Positions 11,880-22,544 of a DNA stretch of 64,000 nt are shown one piece after another. Source of the DNA: Girardinichthys multiradiatus (lineage: Eukaryota > Chordata > Actinopteri > Cyprinodontiformes > Goodeidae); NCBI RefSeq assembly GCF_021462225.1, contig NC_061816.1, forward strand, positions 8,147,390 through 8,211,389. The letters run 5' to 3'. The position numbers and the translations under genes are program-made. Under the pieces are notes generated by a model. That model saw only the letters and a program-made list of their open reading frames with translations. It did not search any database and was not told the DNA's origin. The stretch's first letter is position 1; each line of letters begins with the position of its first letter.

Positions 11880-12110
11880 ACTAATAATGTTTGGCTTTCA
11901 CTGGTATGAAATTATTGTAATACAATCCTTCTAAGGAATCTAAAAATCTTTGAATCCTTCTAAGAAATCTAAAAATCTTTGAATTATTCTAAGAAATCTA
12001 AAAATCTCTGGTCATTGGTGTAAAAACAGCTGTAGTCAAATTTTCAAATACTAATAATAATTGGCTTTTGCTGGTAATCCTTCTGAGAAATCTGAAAATC
12101 TATGAAAAGT
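11880..12110. repeat. Imperfect tandem repeats of about 30 bp
   Basis: The word ttctaagaaatctaaaaat occurs, with small changes, starting near 11930, 11960, 11990 and (as ttctgagaaatctgaaaat) 12083. A longer-range repeat of the kind 'actaataat...ggctttcactggtatgaaat' recurs near 11629, 11750, 11878 and 12045. This is a higher-order array of at least three or four units. It lies in the presumed 3' untranslated part of the minus-strand unit above. Confidence 0.6.
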
Positions 12111-12202
12111 AATAAAATCACACATTTAGGTAAAGTAAGATAGGAGAAAAAAAATATCATATTTCAGACTCTATTCTTAACAGAATAGTCTGATTATATC
12201 CT

Positions 12203-12512
12203 TTAACCTCTGAGTCCAACCGCTGCCAGGCTGCGATTCTGTTCAAGAATCGTGTCCAGCTTGCGATTCTGCTCTCTTAACATTTCAGTCTGAGTGTTGA
12301 TCGCTCTACAGACTCCAGCTAACATCGTAGGCAGCTTTGAAACACTTTGAACAGCCGCCCACGTTTTATGAATTACTCGATAAGCCAGGTTAACCACCAA
12401 CGCCAAAAAGCAGAAATCCGGTTATCAAAAGTCCAAATATGTACACATTTTCTATGTCCTCAACCAACATCATAGTCAGGCACACAATCTTCCACTGCTG
12501 CCAAGAATCCAT
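12203..12512 (-). pseudogene. Small membrane/coiled-coil protein frame, frameshifted
   Basis: The minus-strand ATG at 12512 opens a 40-codon frame (starting MDSWQQWKIV) that ends in a hydrophobic stretch (YIFGLLITGFLLFGVGG). One base shift in the run of T's near 12404 leads into a second 67-codon frame ending at 12203. That frame continues the hydrophobic segment (ALVVNLAY) and ends with a heptad-like region, LREQNRKLDTILEQNRSL. Taken together this suggests a protein of about 105 residues with one membrane span and a C-terminal coiled coil, now broken by one frameshift. An overlapping 49-codon frame starts at 12629. I recognise no family. It may be a decayed gene, part of a mobile element, or chance. 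Confidence 0.35.
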
Positions 12513-12840
12513 TGTGTATCCAGAGAAGAACGTCCCGTCTGGACAAGAGGGTCTCCTTTACCCTGTCTTCCTGTTGAAAAGAAATTTTATCAATTACGTT
12601 GAGAATCTCGCTGACCAAATCCATAATTTACAAGTTTGGAGGATATGCAAAGCGAGGCTCTGAGAAAAATACAGACAAAAGCAGAAGCAGGGATCAGCAG
12701 GGAGGGAAGTAGAGAAAACGCGTGTGTCTTCCACCGAGAGCAAGAGAAGATTCTAAATGTCGCCAACATGACGAAAAAACCCAAAAAGTACAAACAATCA
12801 AACAGTACATAGACCATAAACAATTCCACAACTTCGAAAA

Positions 12841-13028
12841 ACTGCCTTTATGTTTTTTCATTTCCTGCAATGGCTAGCTGTGCTGCAGTGCTAGTGCTCG
12901 CATGCTAATAAGCTGAACAAATTTAACTGTTACTTTTTTATACTGCTCTATAACCGAGCCTCTGGTGATTTTTTCTTTTTTACCACAGTTAGACACTAAT
13001 AGACATAAATAGACATTGTCACTGTTGT
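12841..13028. other. Short unassigned spacer
   Basis: Contains a gctagctgtgctgcagtg motif (near 12873) similar to one near 15180. This may hint at a shared old repeat, but the similarity is too short to classify. Confidence 0.4.
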
Positions 13029-13278
13029 AATGGTAAATGGACTGAACTTATATAGCACCTTTCCAGTCATACAGACCACTCAAAGCACTTTACACTAGAG
13101 CCACATTCACCCAATCGCACTCACTAACGCTCACACATTCAGACACGATACGCAGATAGGTAGGTTAAGTTTTGAGGTTAAGTGCCTTGCCCAGGGGCAC
13201 ATCAACAAATGCCAGGAGGAAGCTGGAACCGAACCCACAATCTTCTGATTGCAAGACGACTACTCTTCCTACTGAAGG
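13029..13278 (+). repeat. Common teleost interspersed repeat (tggtaaatgg type)
   Basis: The order of words follows a short interspersed repeat that is extremely common in fish genomes: atggtaaatggactgaactt, then tatagcacctttc, then ctcaaagcactttacac, then cattcacccaatcgcac, then gtgccttgcccaggggcaca, then cttctgattgcaagacga. Its class is not certain from sequence, though it is often annotated as a non-autonomous element. The copy is close to full length and moderately diverged. It carries no reading frame. Confidence 0.7.
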
Positions 13279-14479
13279 CAGAATTTATAGTTTTTCAGTT
13301 TTCTCAGTAAACTTTTGGTGTGGTTGATCTGAACTCCTATATACAGCTGTCAGATATAAATGTTCCACAGATCTCAATGTTTGCATGAAAAGCAATTTGC
13401 ATCTCTATGACTGAAATCTATATCTTCAAACAGTACAAAAAATTACCCTTTCAGAGATGGTCACTCTTCTATCATCGTGCAGGAATGAATAGGCCTTGAT
13501 TATTTTTGCTTTATCCTGTGATTTCTTAACAGATTTTTGAAAGCCGCTTGAGTAGAAAAAGAAAACTGCTATAATTTCGGTCCTATATGTCTATTGTCTG
13601 AGCTGAATAGAAAATCTGACTCAGTCTTCTTCAGAAACCATATTGCTTTGTCTTCCTCTGGAGATTTCTTTGTATCTAAGGATGCTATACTCCAAAGGTT
13701 TTTAACCCTTATTGTACTATTTTCATATTATGCATCTATGCATTATGAGAAATATCAGCTGTTTCAAGACATTAAAGAAACAAACAGAAATATTTCCTGC
13801 AGATATGTGCTTTCTATACCTGAAAGCAGAGCAAAAGATGACTTCATTTACTTATAAGGCATTACTCCATTTAACTGTAAAGTGGAGGAAAACTACAGTT
13901 GTGTTAACTGAAGGATCCGTTATTAATAATTATTTTGATGTGGTCCTTCTGTGAAAAATGGAACAAATGGAAAACTTATAAATACATTGTTCCTCTCTCT
14001 CCTTATTGAATTGAATATTGTCATAATAATTTGTCTCTGTCTTGAATTAGATTTAAAACTTGCTGCTACTGTTCTACCATCCTGTCTTTTCCAGCTGTAC
14101 TACTACACTTATGCTTACATGCAAACAAATATTTGATTTTGCCTTTATTAGACAAGATTACATACAGCAAGGTTGAATTAAGTTGCTATGTCTTAACGTC
14201 ATCATAGTTCATTCATTAATAAGACCGCAAAGGTCTTTTTGCTCCAGACATCAGTGTCCTTGGATGTCTGTTGTATGTACCATAGGTTAGGTGGTCGCTG
14301 ACCATTTTTTTTTCTGTCAAAGAAAAAAAACTTTAAAACATACAAAGAACACAAACCGGGCACTTGTGCTGCAGATAGCCTTCTAGCACTAAAATAGCTG
14401 AGTTTCACACAAATAAACCAAACTTCATAAAATGACAAACGTTCAGATCATTTCATCCTAAATCTGTCTCTGCCCAAAC
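13279..14479. other. Non-coding stretch, no gene recognised
   Basis: AT-rich. Several overlapping plus-strand frames between 13594 and 14136 are made of ordinary AT-rich codons with no domain, signal or splice context. A homopolymer-rich patch lies near 14306-14332. No repeat family identified. Confidence 0.55.
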
Positions 14480-15210
14480 CACTTAACCTCATGAATTGTG
14501 GTGAGGAATGTTGTCCAAGCGACGAAGTTTGAAGAAGGTATCCACAGTGAACAAAGGTTAGCCACAGCTGACCTCCTTAGCTGTGGGGGGGTTGAAGGCG
14601 CTCTGTGAACAAAGGGTTAGCTTCCCGCTAACCTCCAGCTATGGATGAAGAACGGCTCGTTGTGTCCACCAACCACACTGCACGATGGTGCGGTTTCTAC
14701 TGTCTTCCTTCCAGACTGGGAGGCCGCTCCGCTCGGCTTCATAGAGACCGCTTCTCTGTAGGGAACTTCTCTGGGACCTTTTGCTTCTGCAGGCCTCAGA
14801 GGAAAAAGTAAGCAACTCTTACACCTTAATTTCCCCGTTCATGAATGAAAATACCGGATACACAGACAGTATTTCATTTGTACTTATCTTTGCATATGAT
14901 CGATGATCGTATGACATCCTTGGATCCAGTTGAAGAGTTTGTCTGTTTGCCAGCAAAGAGACATCAGCGCGCTTGTCTCCTATGTCCGGTCTCTTTCGAA
15001 GGCTGTGTGGAAGAGGGCGGATGTAGCAACAGCTGTGCTTTTATTTGGGTAGTGGCGTCACAGGACGTCCGCAGTTATCCTGTTTCCTGGCTGTGCCGGA
15101 AAAAGGTTAATGCATTTATTTTGAAAAGTTCCAGAATTTATTTTACATTTGGTTGCTACTTTTCTAGCTTCTTTTTTCAGCTAGCTGTGCAGCGATGCCT
15201 ATGCTAACTT
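14480..15210. other. CpG-richer unclassified block with a 39-bp duplication
   Basis: This block keeps many CpGs for the window (aggccgctccgctcggc near 14721, gacatcagcgcgcttg near 14961). It contains two diverged copies of a 39-bp unit that begins tgaacaaagg and ends agctgtgg or agctatgg (14548-14586 and 14606-14644). The first copy also folds into an 8-bp stem (ccacagct / agctgtgg). A 120-codon plus-strand frame (14845-15207) is rich in Cys and Ser but matches no family, and a donor-like aaagtaagc sits at 14805. It could be a solo LTR, a promoter or first exon, or an unknown repeat. I cannot decide. Confidence 0.35.
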
Positions 15211-16270
15211 CCCTGCTGATAAAAATTGTGCTATTTGCTGCTACTTGCATCACTTGTTTGTTTTTTATACAAGCCTTGCTGCCTTTGGGGCATTTTTGCT
15301 TTAGATGAAAATAACCCAGTGTTCATAAAAAGATCCTATAATAATCTCAGCATCCTTGCTGACTTGGATAATGTGTCATAATGTTTTTATTTCTGCATTG
15401 GATTTGATTCAGACCTGGCTTTGTGCTCGCCATATGGAGATAGCTTTGTGGTACCTTGTTACTCTGAAGCAACAAAGTCTGTGTTTTTGAAAATAAAACT
15501 GAAATAAAAAAACATGCAGCCTCATCTGTGTATAGTTTTAGATCTTGTTGGGTGAGATTGGTGTTCCGACACAATGGCTTAATAGTGAGTTATGAGGCTT
15601 TAGCAGATTAGATTTGTTAATATAAATATCTCTGCGTTGGTGTTCAAGCTGAGGTTAAAAATAAAAAGCAAACTTGCCCCAACTTTTATGTTTTAATCAG
15701 TCTGAACCTTTCACCCGTTTAAAGCAGGTATGACTCAATAATACTCTTAAACAATCCCAGACACAGCTGTCTTTAATGTCAGCCGACAGACATATGGTGC
15801 AGAGCAGCCTTTTCTGACCCTTATTTGCATTTGAGATGAATCGGCGCATTTGCTGCATTGCATCCCAGAGTACCTCGCTCGTGCATGCAGGCGTCGCCCT
15901 AATACACCTCAGGTTTAATGAAGACGAATCATCCAGTGAAATGGATCAATGATGGAGTTGCTGTACCCAAAGTGAGGAAGCTAACACACATCTATATAAA
16001 TCAGTCTTCAAGGTTCGTCAAATATAGCCCATCAAAAGGCATCACAAGCCTGAATCATCATCAGAGATGAGTTCCTGAAATATACCATTTTACATAATAA
16101 ATTTGAGTTTAACATTTTTTTATTATTTTCTGAATTGAATAAACCTTGTGATGGTACTGTGATTTATTGGGAATCATCTGTATTAAAACTAAATTGCTAA
16201 ACTTGATTAGTTTTATATAGTGATATACGTTTCAGTCATAATCACAAAGATACATGGTTTTGGGTAAGCC
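15211..16270. other. Non-coding stretch; GC-elevated piece at 15775-15970
   Basis: Mostly AT-rich. The piece 15775-15970 is GC-elevated, keeps CpGs (aatcggcgcatttgctgc near 15840, gcaggcgtcgccctaat near 15886) and contains an octamer-like tatttgcat. It is a weak candidate for a conserved regulatory element. Nothing else recognised. Confidence 0.35.
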
Positions 16271-16850
16271 TTGCATGGACGTTGGTGCCAGAGATGCTGG
16301 TTGGAGTATTTTCTGGGATTTTTGCATCCACAGGCTGAAACAGACAAACCTTCCAGTGAGCAGCAGTTATGGCTGAAAATGCTTTGTTAATGTCATGTCA
16401 GAGGAGAATCAACTTTTTATTTTGAGAGGATGAAAAAGCAAAAGTAGCAGAAACTACCACTTATAACTAGTTCTAACCTTGAAGCAGAAGACTGCACATG
16501 GTGGCACTGCTATCTGCTAAGAACAGGAAACTGAAGCTTCAAGCTACCCAGACTCACCAGCACTGGACAATAACAGGCAGGAAAACCTTCCCTCCTTTAA
16601 AGAATCTACATTTCAGCTGCAACATTCAGAGCACAGGGTCAAAATGTGGCGTAAACAACAAGAAAGCATGGATCAATCACCTATTCAGACTGATGGCTGT
16701 ATAATAGTGGTGGGTGTGTTATCTTGGCAGACTTTAGACCTTTAGTACCAGAGTGTTATTGCAGACAAATGTCCATCCATTTATGGCCTTCAATGCAACT
16801 GGGACGTCCTTGCTTCAGACATGTCATTTCAAAACACGTGAAAATGCTTT
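16271..16850 (+). mobile_element. Tc1-like transposase relic
   Basis: The frame at 16498-16704 reads like the middle of a Tc1/IS630-type DDE transposase: LLSAKNRKLKLQ, then HQHWTI, then a CGVNNKKAW block equivalent to the (V/I)WRKQHESM segment. The usual WSDE catalytic region between them is altered. Upstream, 16282-16420 matches the helix-turn-helix part of the same family (gttggtgccagagatgctgg). Downstream, matches continue through tgtccatccatttatgg near 16771. Termini are not recognisable and stops interrupt the frame. It belongs to the family of the copies at 3888-4179 and 46140-46567. Confidence 0.75.
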
Positions 16851-19114
16851 TTGTTTTTCAAAATGCATCATTTATATATTGTTTTGTTGCAATTGTTTCT
16901 GTCAGAGAATTAATATGTACAGTATGTTGATATGTTCATACGCAACGTAGAAATGATTTCATACTGGGCAGAAATGCTGCTCATAGTTCAAAACAATGAC
17001 AGTGAAGTTAACTCACACATGAGCCCTGCTTTGCTATTGTTTATCTGAGCCTATAAACCCTCAATAATTGTACAAATAAAAAGGAATCTGGATAATAGTT
17101 TTGTTACATTTTCTGCTTTTCTCTGTTACACAGCATGCATTCTCTGTAATATACGTTAAAGAGAATGCGTCCATGCCACCAGTACAGTCATCTTCATGTA
17201 ATGGAAAAATGATGACAAGCTGCCAGTTCCACAATAGCCAGACAGAGGAGACTGTCTTTTTAAAAGCATTATTTCCCCCACAATCCAATTCCATCCTGCA
17301 AAGGAAACTAAAGATTGATTTCCTTCTCTAGCTTTTCTTTGTCATTTCCCATCTTCTCTGTCAAGATGGATAATGTGATTGTTTGCTGCACACCAGTTCA
17401 GTCACATATTTTGCCATATTTGTTTTGAAATTATATTTTTCTGCACACATACAAGCAATCAGAGCCAGTGGAAACTAGCAGTAGACACCTGGGTGAGTGA
17501 CATCCTCAGTGTGTCAGCATCTGTATGTTTTATGACATTTTGAATCTTTGTTTCTTCTTCTGCATTATTTGGGCACCAGAGTGAGTAATATACTTTAGCT
17601 TTAACAAAAATAGTGTCAGGCAGGAGTTTTGGACCTACTGGAAATAAAACATTTTAGAAAAAGAGTCCTGAATGGCGAATCTGTGGGTTTCCTTCCCTTC
17701 GTTCACTCTGAGTTTTTATGATGCAGATAAAGGTTGAAAGTTATTATTGTCATAGCTGATGTAGCTGCTGATCATTTATTTAATTACAGGACTGACTTTT
17801 GAAATGACTGATATTTCTGAAATCAATATAACAAGCAGAAAATAAGTCTTAATCATAGCTTCACAATCATAAAAAAAAATTCCAAACAGTCTGAAAATAA
17901 GGTTTTTAGTTGCTGCAAATTGTTATTTTTGCAATTTCTTCATTTAAAAAGGTGTTGTGCGGATATCTAAACTGACTGTGTTCATTTCAGTGTTACTATA
18001 GTTACATTAATTTGCATTGGACTATTTTGGACTGACTGTAGCTAGCCTGAGATGACCATTGTTGTAATGGGATCACAAAAGAAAACAGAAGGTCGAGGAA
18101 ATTGCAACAACTAATGCAGTGTGCACATTTGTGCTCATTTTACAGCCTGCAGCCCGTGTTGCTGGTTATTTAGCTTGCATTAGAACAAATAGTTTAATCA
18201 CCTGGATGTAATGAGGGTCCTCATTATAACCTCTTGGCGACAACCCAGTACAGATTAGTAGCATTGCAAAAAGCATTACTCCCCTTTCTGTTTACGCTTC
18301 TGCATTGAGAACAGCAGTAAGAATAAATGCAGCATGCTCACTACTCTAGATGCCTGTTCATTATAATATTATGTATATATAAGTTGCTTGCACTGCTGAA
18401 CTGTTGGCTTTAAGCTTGGGGAACCTACTAAACTGCACATTTTCAGGTCTGTACATTTTCATTAGGATTGTTGTTTTATATTTATCTTAAAATGTAATCT
18501 CCAGAATATAAGCGGGTTTATATAACAAGCTCTGGCTTCTTGTTAAATTGTTGTGCTTCTGTCGCTGTGATTAGTTGTCTCAGATAAGAGCAACGTTGAC
18601 AAGTCCCCCGGAAACTTTGCGTCTCTCCAGCGGCAGTTCCCGGTTATCATCTGGATAATTAATCATCTATGCGCTAAGAAACACTGATGTGTATTTTTTC
18701 AGCTGACAAGATGGTAATAAACAACACTTCTTTGCAAAGTTTAGCTGAAAACCAGTCAAGGAGACTTAATCTAGCAGTAATTAAAGTGTTTTTATGCAGT
18801 AAAGGTTAGCACTGACCCTGCTGATTTATCCACCGTAGCTGTAGATGTTCCAAGCATTTGGTGCTTTGCAGGTGTTTGCTGTTGAGACCTCCTGTACACA
18901 AATGGGATCAAATTAGTCCTAAATGTTTCCCAGGGGAGGAAATAGTCGGTTTGGCTCTACATCATTGACCTCGGGGTTGTCAACATGTTTCCTCCTTGCT
19001 CTCTCCTGTCAGTCTCCATCTCTGCCCAGCTGGTGAGGGTGGAGGGTTAATTCTTCAGGCAAGCCGTGTTGTACACGGTATAAACATCTTTTTTTATGAA
19101 TCTGATCGTGTTTA
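16851..19114. other. Non-coding stretch, no gene recognised
   Basis: Over 2 kb of AT-rich DNA without a convincing frame or repeat. Opposite-strand frames at 17061-17331 overlap and are probably chance. A small GC-elevated piece at 18600-18660 (gtctctccagcggcagttcc) followed by TAAT-rich sequence could be regulatory, but evidence is thin. Confidence 0.5.
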
Positions 19115-19205
19115 CAAAGTAGTTCAATACAAAAAGTGAAGCTTATATATAGATTCATGATACCTGGATTGATATATTTCAAGCTTTTATTTGTTAATTT
19201 CAACT
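19115..19205 (+). mobile_element. Tc1-like terminal fragment
   Basis: The words aaaaagtgaagcttatatat, then agattcatgatacc, then tatttcaagc, then ttttatttgttaatttc follow the sub-terminal region of the Tc1-like family whose tip reads 'catctcaata'. The relics at 43965-44745 and 61395-61960 belong to the same family. Only about 90 bp is left. The orientation refers to the same strand as the left end of the 43965 copy. Confidence 0.45.
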
Positions 19206-19689
19206 TTTAGCTCTTGAAGTCTCATCGTTTCTTAGATGCACCTTCACTGCATCATGTTTGACTTTTTCTTTACATATCCTGAGCCTATATTGTTGTCTTT
19301 TGCTCAAGCAAAAAATGGAAAGTGTTGAGAAGCAACCTAACAATGAACTTGGCTCTGAGTTAAGCTTTTAATATAGCTTCTTCTCCAGTAGTTTTTCTCA
19401 CTGCTGCTTTGAACTAATAGATTTTACTCTGAAATAAAGTGCCTTGCAGCTATCCAGGTAAATAAAACGAGAAAACCTCAGGGGAAACCTCAGCTTTCGG
19501 TTAGGCGATATATTGTAGGTTAATCCATTACACTCTTAATGTGTGATTGTGTTGGGTAATATCTATCTTACTTTTAAAGTTCACTGTTCAGAAACAAGCA
19601 TTAAGGTGGAAAAATAGATTTAAGGCAGTTTTTTCTATCCGGATTTGAACTATTTACGGAGATTTCTATAAAAGGCATATTTCTATAGA
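19206..19689. other. Short non-coding stretch
   Basis: AT-rich, with a tiny tandem (aaacctcaggggaaacctcag-like) near 19475. No gene or element recognised. Confidence 0.5.
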
Positions 19690-21357
19690 AAGTGATGTGA
19701 AAAAGTATTTGTTTCAAATAATCAACGTACAATCAGACAAGAGAAAACGAGCTATACAAGCCATCTGGGACCTTTTTGAAAATAACATTGACCCTCCCTT
19801 AATCATGAATTATTTCTGATGAACCACGTATTTTGGCTCAGTTTCACTCTCCACAGCCAGACCTGATTATTACCCTATCTGTAGAATCAGGAAATTACTT
19901 ATTGGGGACCTGTCTTGCAGCATGAACTAGGCTTAAAGATCTTGAAAAATAAAGACATGCCCTGACATCCATCAATCTGAAACGGTTAACAAAGTCATGT
20001 CTAAGGCTTTGAGGCTTCATTGAACCATAGTAAGAGCCAAGAGAGTATTAATTATTCATCCAGGAGGTCACAGAAGAACCCAGAACAAACATCTAAAGCT
20101 TTTCAGGCCTCACTTTGCTTCAGTTAAGGTTGTTGTTCATGATTCATGAAAAAGATGGGGCACAAATGACATCCATGGGAAAACTCCAAGCTCAAGCTGA
20201 GAAACTGCCCTAAAACAACCCAAAGACTTGCCTCACGGTTGGCAAAACATCTTGAGCCCCAAAACATTTTGGTAAAATATTCTGTGGAATGAAAAGAATA
20301 AAGTCAAACTTTTCGGAGGTTTTGCCTTCTGCCACATCTAGTGTAAAACAATTCAGTTCGAAGTAAAACATTGTGGTGATGGTCTGTGGTGCTTTGCTGC
20401 CTCCGGTACTGAACCATTGGCCATAATTGATGGAAACATGAATTTTGCTCCTTATCAGAAAAATCCGGAAGGCAACGTTAAACTCAAGCACACTTGGGTT
20501 ACTTAGCCGGACATTGATCCAAACCACACCAGCACCTCTTAATGGCTCAAAGTTAAGTAATATAAAGAATTTGATCAGAATCAGAATCAGCTTTATTGCC
20601 AAGTTCATACATACAAACAAGGAATTTGCCTCCGGTACACTTTGCTCTTTGGTTTTGTTTTTGCATTACAGAATATACATATTTACAATGTACAATATAC
20701 ACATATCTAATAAAAAAGGTGCATTTGCAACATCTGTATGCTGTTGTTCTGTACTCTATTAAATGTTCATCAGAGAAACAGCCTGGGGGAAGAAACTGTC
20801 TCTGTGGCGGCTGGTTTTAGTGAACAGTGCTCTGTAGCGGCGGCCTGAAGGTAAAACTCTAAACAGTTTATGTGCAGGGTGTGTGGGGTCTGCAGAGATT
20901 TTAGCAGCTCTTTTCTTGACCCTTGACCTGTATAAGTCCTGGATGGAGGGAAGGTCAGCTCTGATGATTCTCTCTGCAGTCCTAATTATTCATTGCAGTC
21001 TGGACCTGTCCTGTTTTGTGGATGAGCCAAACCACACTGAGATGGATGAAGACAGGACAAACTGAATGATGGCAGTGTAGAAGATGACCAGCAGCTCCTG
21101 TGGAAGGTTGAACTTCTTGAGTTGCCTCAGGAAGTACAAGGGTGACACAACCAGTTACTATGTTTAAGTTCACTTAAGTTTTCCCATAGGGTCAGGGTTG
21201 ATTTGCATACCGTTTTCCCTTAATAAATTTAATCATGGTTTAAAACAGCTGGATGTATTTACTCAGGTTATCTTTGTCTGATCTGATGCCTTTAAATGGT
21301 CCAAAAAGGGAAGGGAAAAACAAGAAATTCTGTAAAGGAGCAAACACATTTTCACTG
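19690..21357 (+). mobile_element. Tc1-like element interrupted by a LINE fragment
   Basis: The left end begins gtgatgtgaaaaagtatttg, the terminal motif of a very common vertebrate Tc1-like family. The alignment runs through agccagacctgattattacc, gaggcttcattgaacc, aggcctcactttgctt, aaacatcttgagccccaaa and gatccaaaccacaccagcac (up to about 20545). It resumes at about 21137 with gtgacacaaccagtt and goes to the right end, gcaaacacattttcactgc. The part missing between the two halves would encode the last third of the transposase. The gap is filled by the LINE fragment at 20574-21140. Frames are broken. Related copies lie at 25060, 37036, 59095 and 63325. Confidence 0.75.
20574..21140 (-). mobile_element. 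LINE 3' end (Rex1/L2-type) inside a Tc1 copy
   Basis: The minus strand encodes pieces of a non-LTR reverse transcriptase C terminus in order: LYFLRQLKKF, then ELLVIFYTAIIQSVLS, then SISVWFG, then a sequence ending in SRLQ, then RTAERIIRADLPSIQDLY, then RVKKRAAKI, then a region like LLPSGRRYR. It ends with a tail of repeated tgattc units, the reverse complement of tcagaatcagaatcagc at 20577. It is 5'-truncated, as LINE insertions usually are. The assignment to Rex1/Babar rather than another CR1/L2-like clade is tentative. It lies between the two halves of the Tc1 copy above. No target duplication is visible. Confidence 0.75.
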
Positions 21358-22544
21358 CTCCTTTTTATAAGGTGTTTTATTCCAGTAAAAAAACTGTTCA
21401 ACACAGACAGAGGCCATCTTAACTAATATTCTGTACAACTTCTCTTTTGAATCAGTAGTTTTGACCATCAGATGCAAAAGGAAAATTTTCAAACATGATT
21501 ATTTTCGTTTTTTGTTATTTCTTTTGATTTGTGAAAGGCTTAAATAACAGCCCTGACTCATAATGAACCATTGGCATGAACATTGCAAGAATTTCCCTCC
21601 GCTGGTTTTGATTGAAATACAGAAAGAATGGAAAAATACTCAAATGAACCATAACAGAGCAGTTTAGCCGTTGCTGTAAGTAAAGCGGAGACCAAAAAAA
21701 TTATTTCTGAGCAGTGAGCTGATATATACATGCTGGGTATCAATGCTATAGCTTGGAGAGGGGAAAATAAGTCACTATGGAGCTTACTCCTCCTACAGAC
21801 AGAACCTACAAATCTACTTTTGATCACAGCCCACACACCCATGAGTGGAAGCTGTCTGAGTCCAACATCAAGCACAACACAGTGCCACACTGGGAGGACA
21901 TGTCTCAGTCAGGCAGTGCTTTAAGCGACGTTTTCTGTTTACTTTTTAATTGTGGGTGCAGAAAGGTACCAAACAACATTGTTTCAATACTATTTGCTAA
22001 CAACTTTTCGAGATGTGGGTACAAAAAGCTTAGTTAGACTCTGAGATCTTGCAGGAACATCCATCTGAAGCTTAGAGAAAACAAGTAATAGCAACTGATG
22101 AAATGTTAACTAGCAGTTAGCTTAGACCGTAGCTTATAGTACCTTCAATACTGTTTGTAAAGAAAGAGGTTGTTTTACCACTGGAGTGAAATCTTTTTAA
22201 TACAGTTTGACACCAACATCTTCACAGTGGCTACAAATTTTAGAATTTTCAAGCTGAACAAGCTAATGCTAAGGCTACTGTGCTAATGCTAGCATGCACA
22301 GCTAATCATTGGGATTTTACAACGTTGCCCAATTCCTGATGATTTGTCTCAACATCTTAACATTATTGTCTTACAAAATAAATACAATCCTAAAATAATG
22401 CATAGGCATACATACAACAATAGAATTGATCTCTTTAGCTTTTGACAAACTTGTGGTCCTTTGAACATGTGAACCTTTACTGTCAGTTTTAGGACAAGGC
22501 AAAACAAAAACAGCTTTACCAAAGGTAAATAATCCAATGTTTTA
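21358..22544. other. Non-coding stretch with gctaatgct-type repeats
   Basis: Mostly AT-rich. Around 22260-22305 the word gctaatgct and variants recur (gctaatgctaaggctactg, then gctaatgctagcatgc), a low-complexity motif frequent in fish MITEs. Frames at 21558-22037 on both strands overlap and have no family features. Confidence 0.5.

Larger units (their letters stand above)
11508..12840 (-). mobile_element. Retroposon-like unit with broken membrane/coiled-coil frames
   Basis: Read on the minus strand, the unit has short frames at about 12629-12203, then an AT-rich 3' region with minisatellite-like repeats (11880-12110). It then has a 3' end of the fish LINE-tail type, gtacagtgctttgagtgcct, followed by a tail of repeated gacttgacttgac units (11510-11526). 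A polypeptide-like region followed by a LINE-style tail suggests a sequence copied by LINE machinery, or a LINE-tailed non-autonomous element. The 5' limit near 12840 is a guess, because no target duplication was found. The family is unknown to me. Confidence 0.4.

Noticed and set aside
14845..15207. 120-codon plus-strand frame as an exon
   Set aside because: The region is odd in composition, but the peptide shows no family features and ends in T-rich low-complexity DNA.
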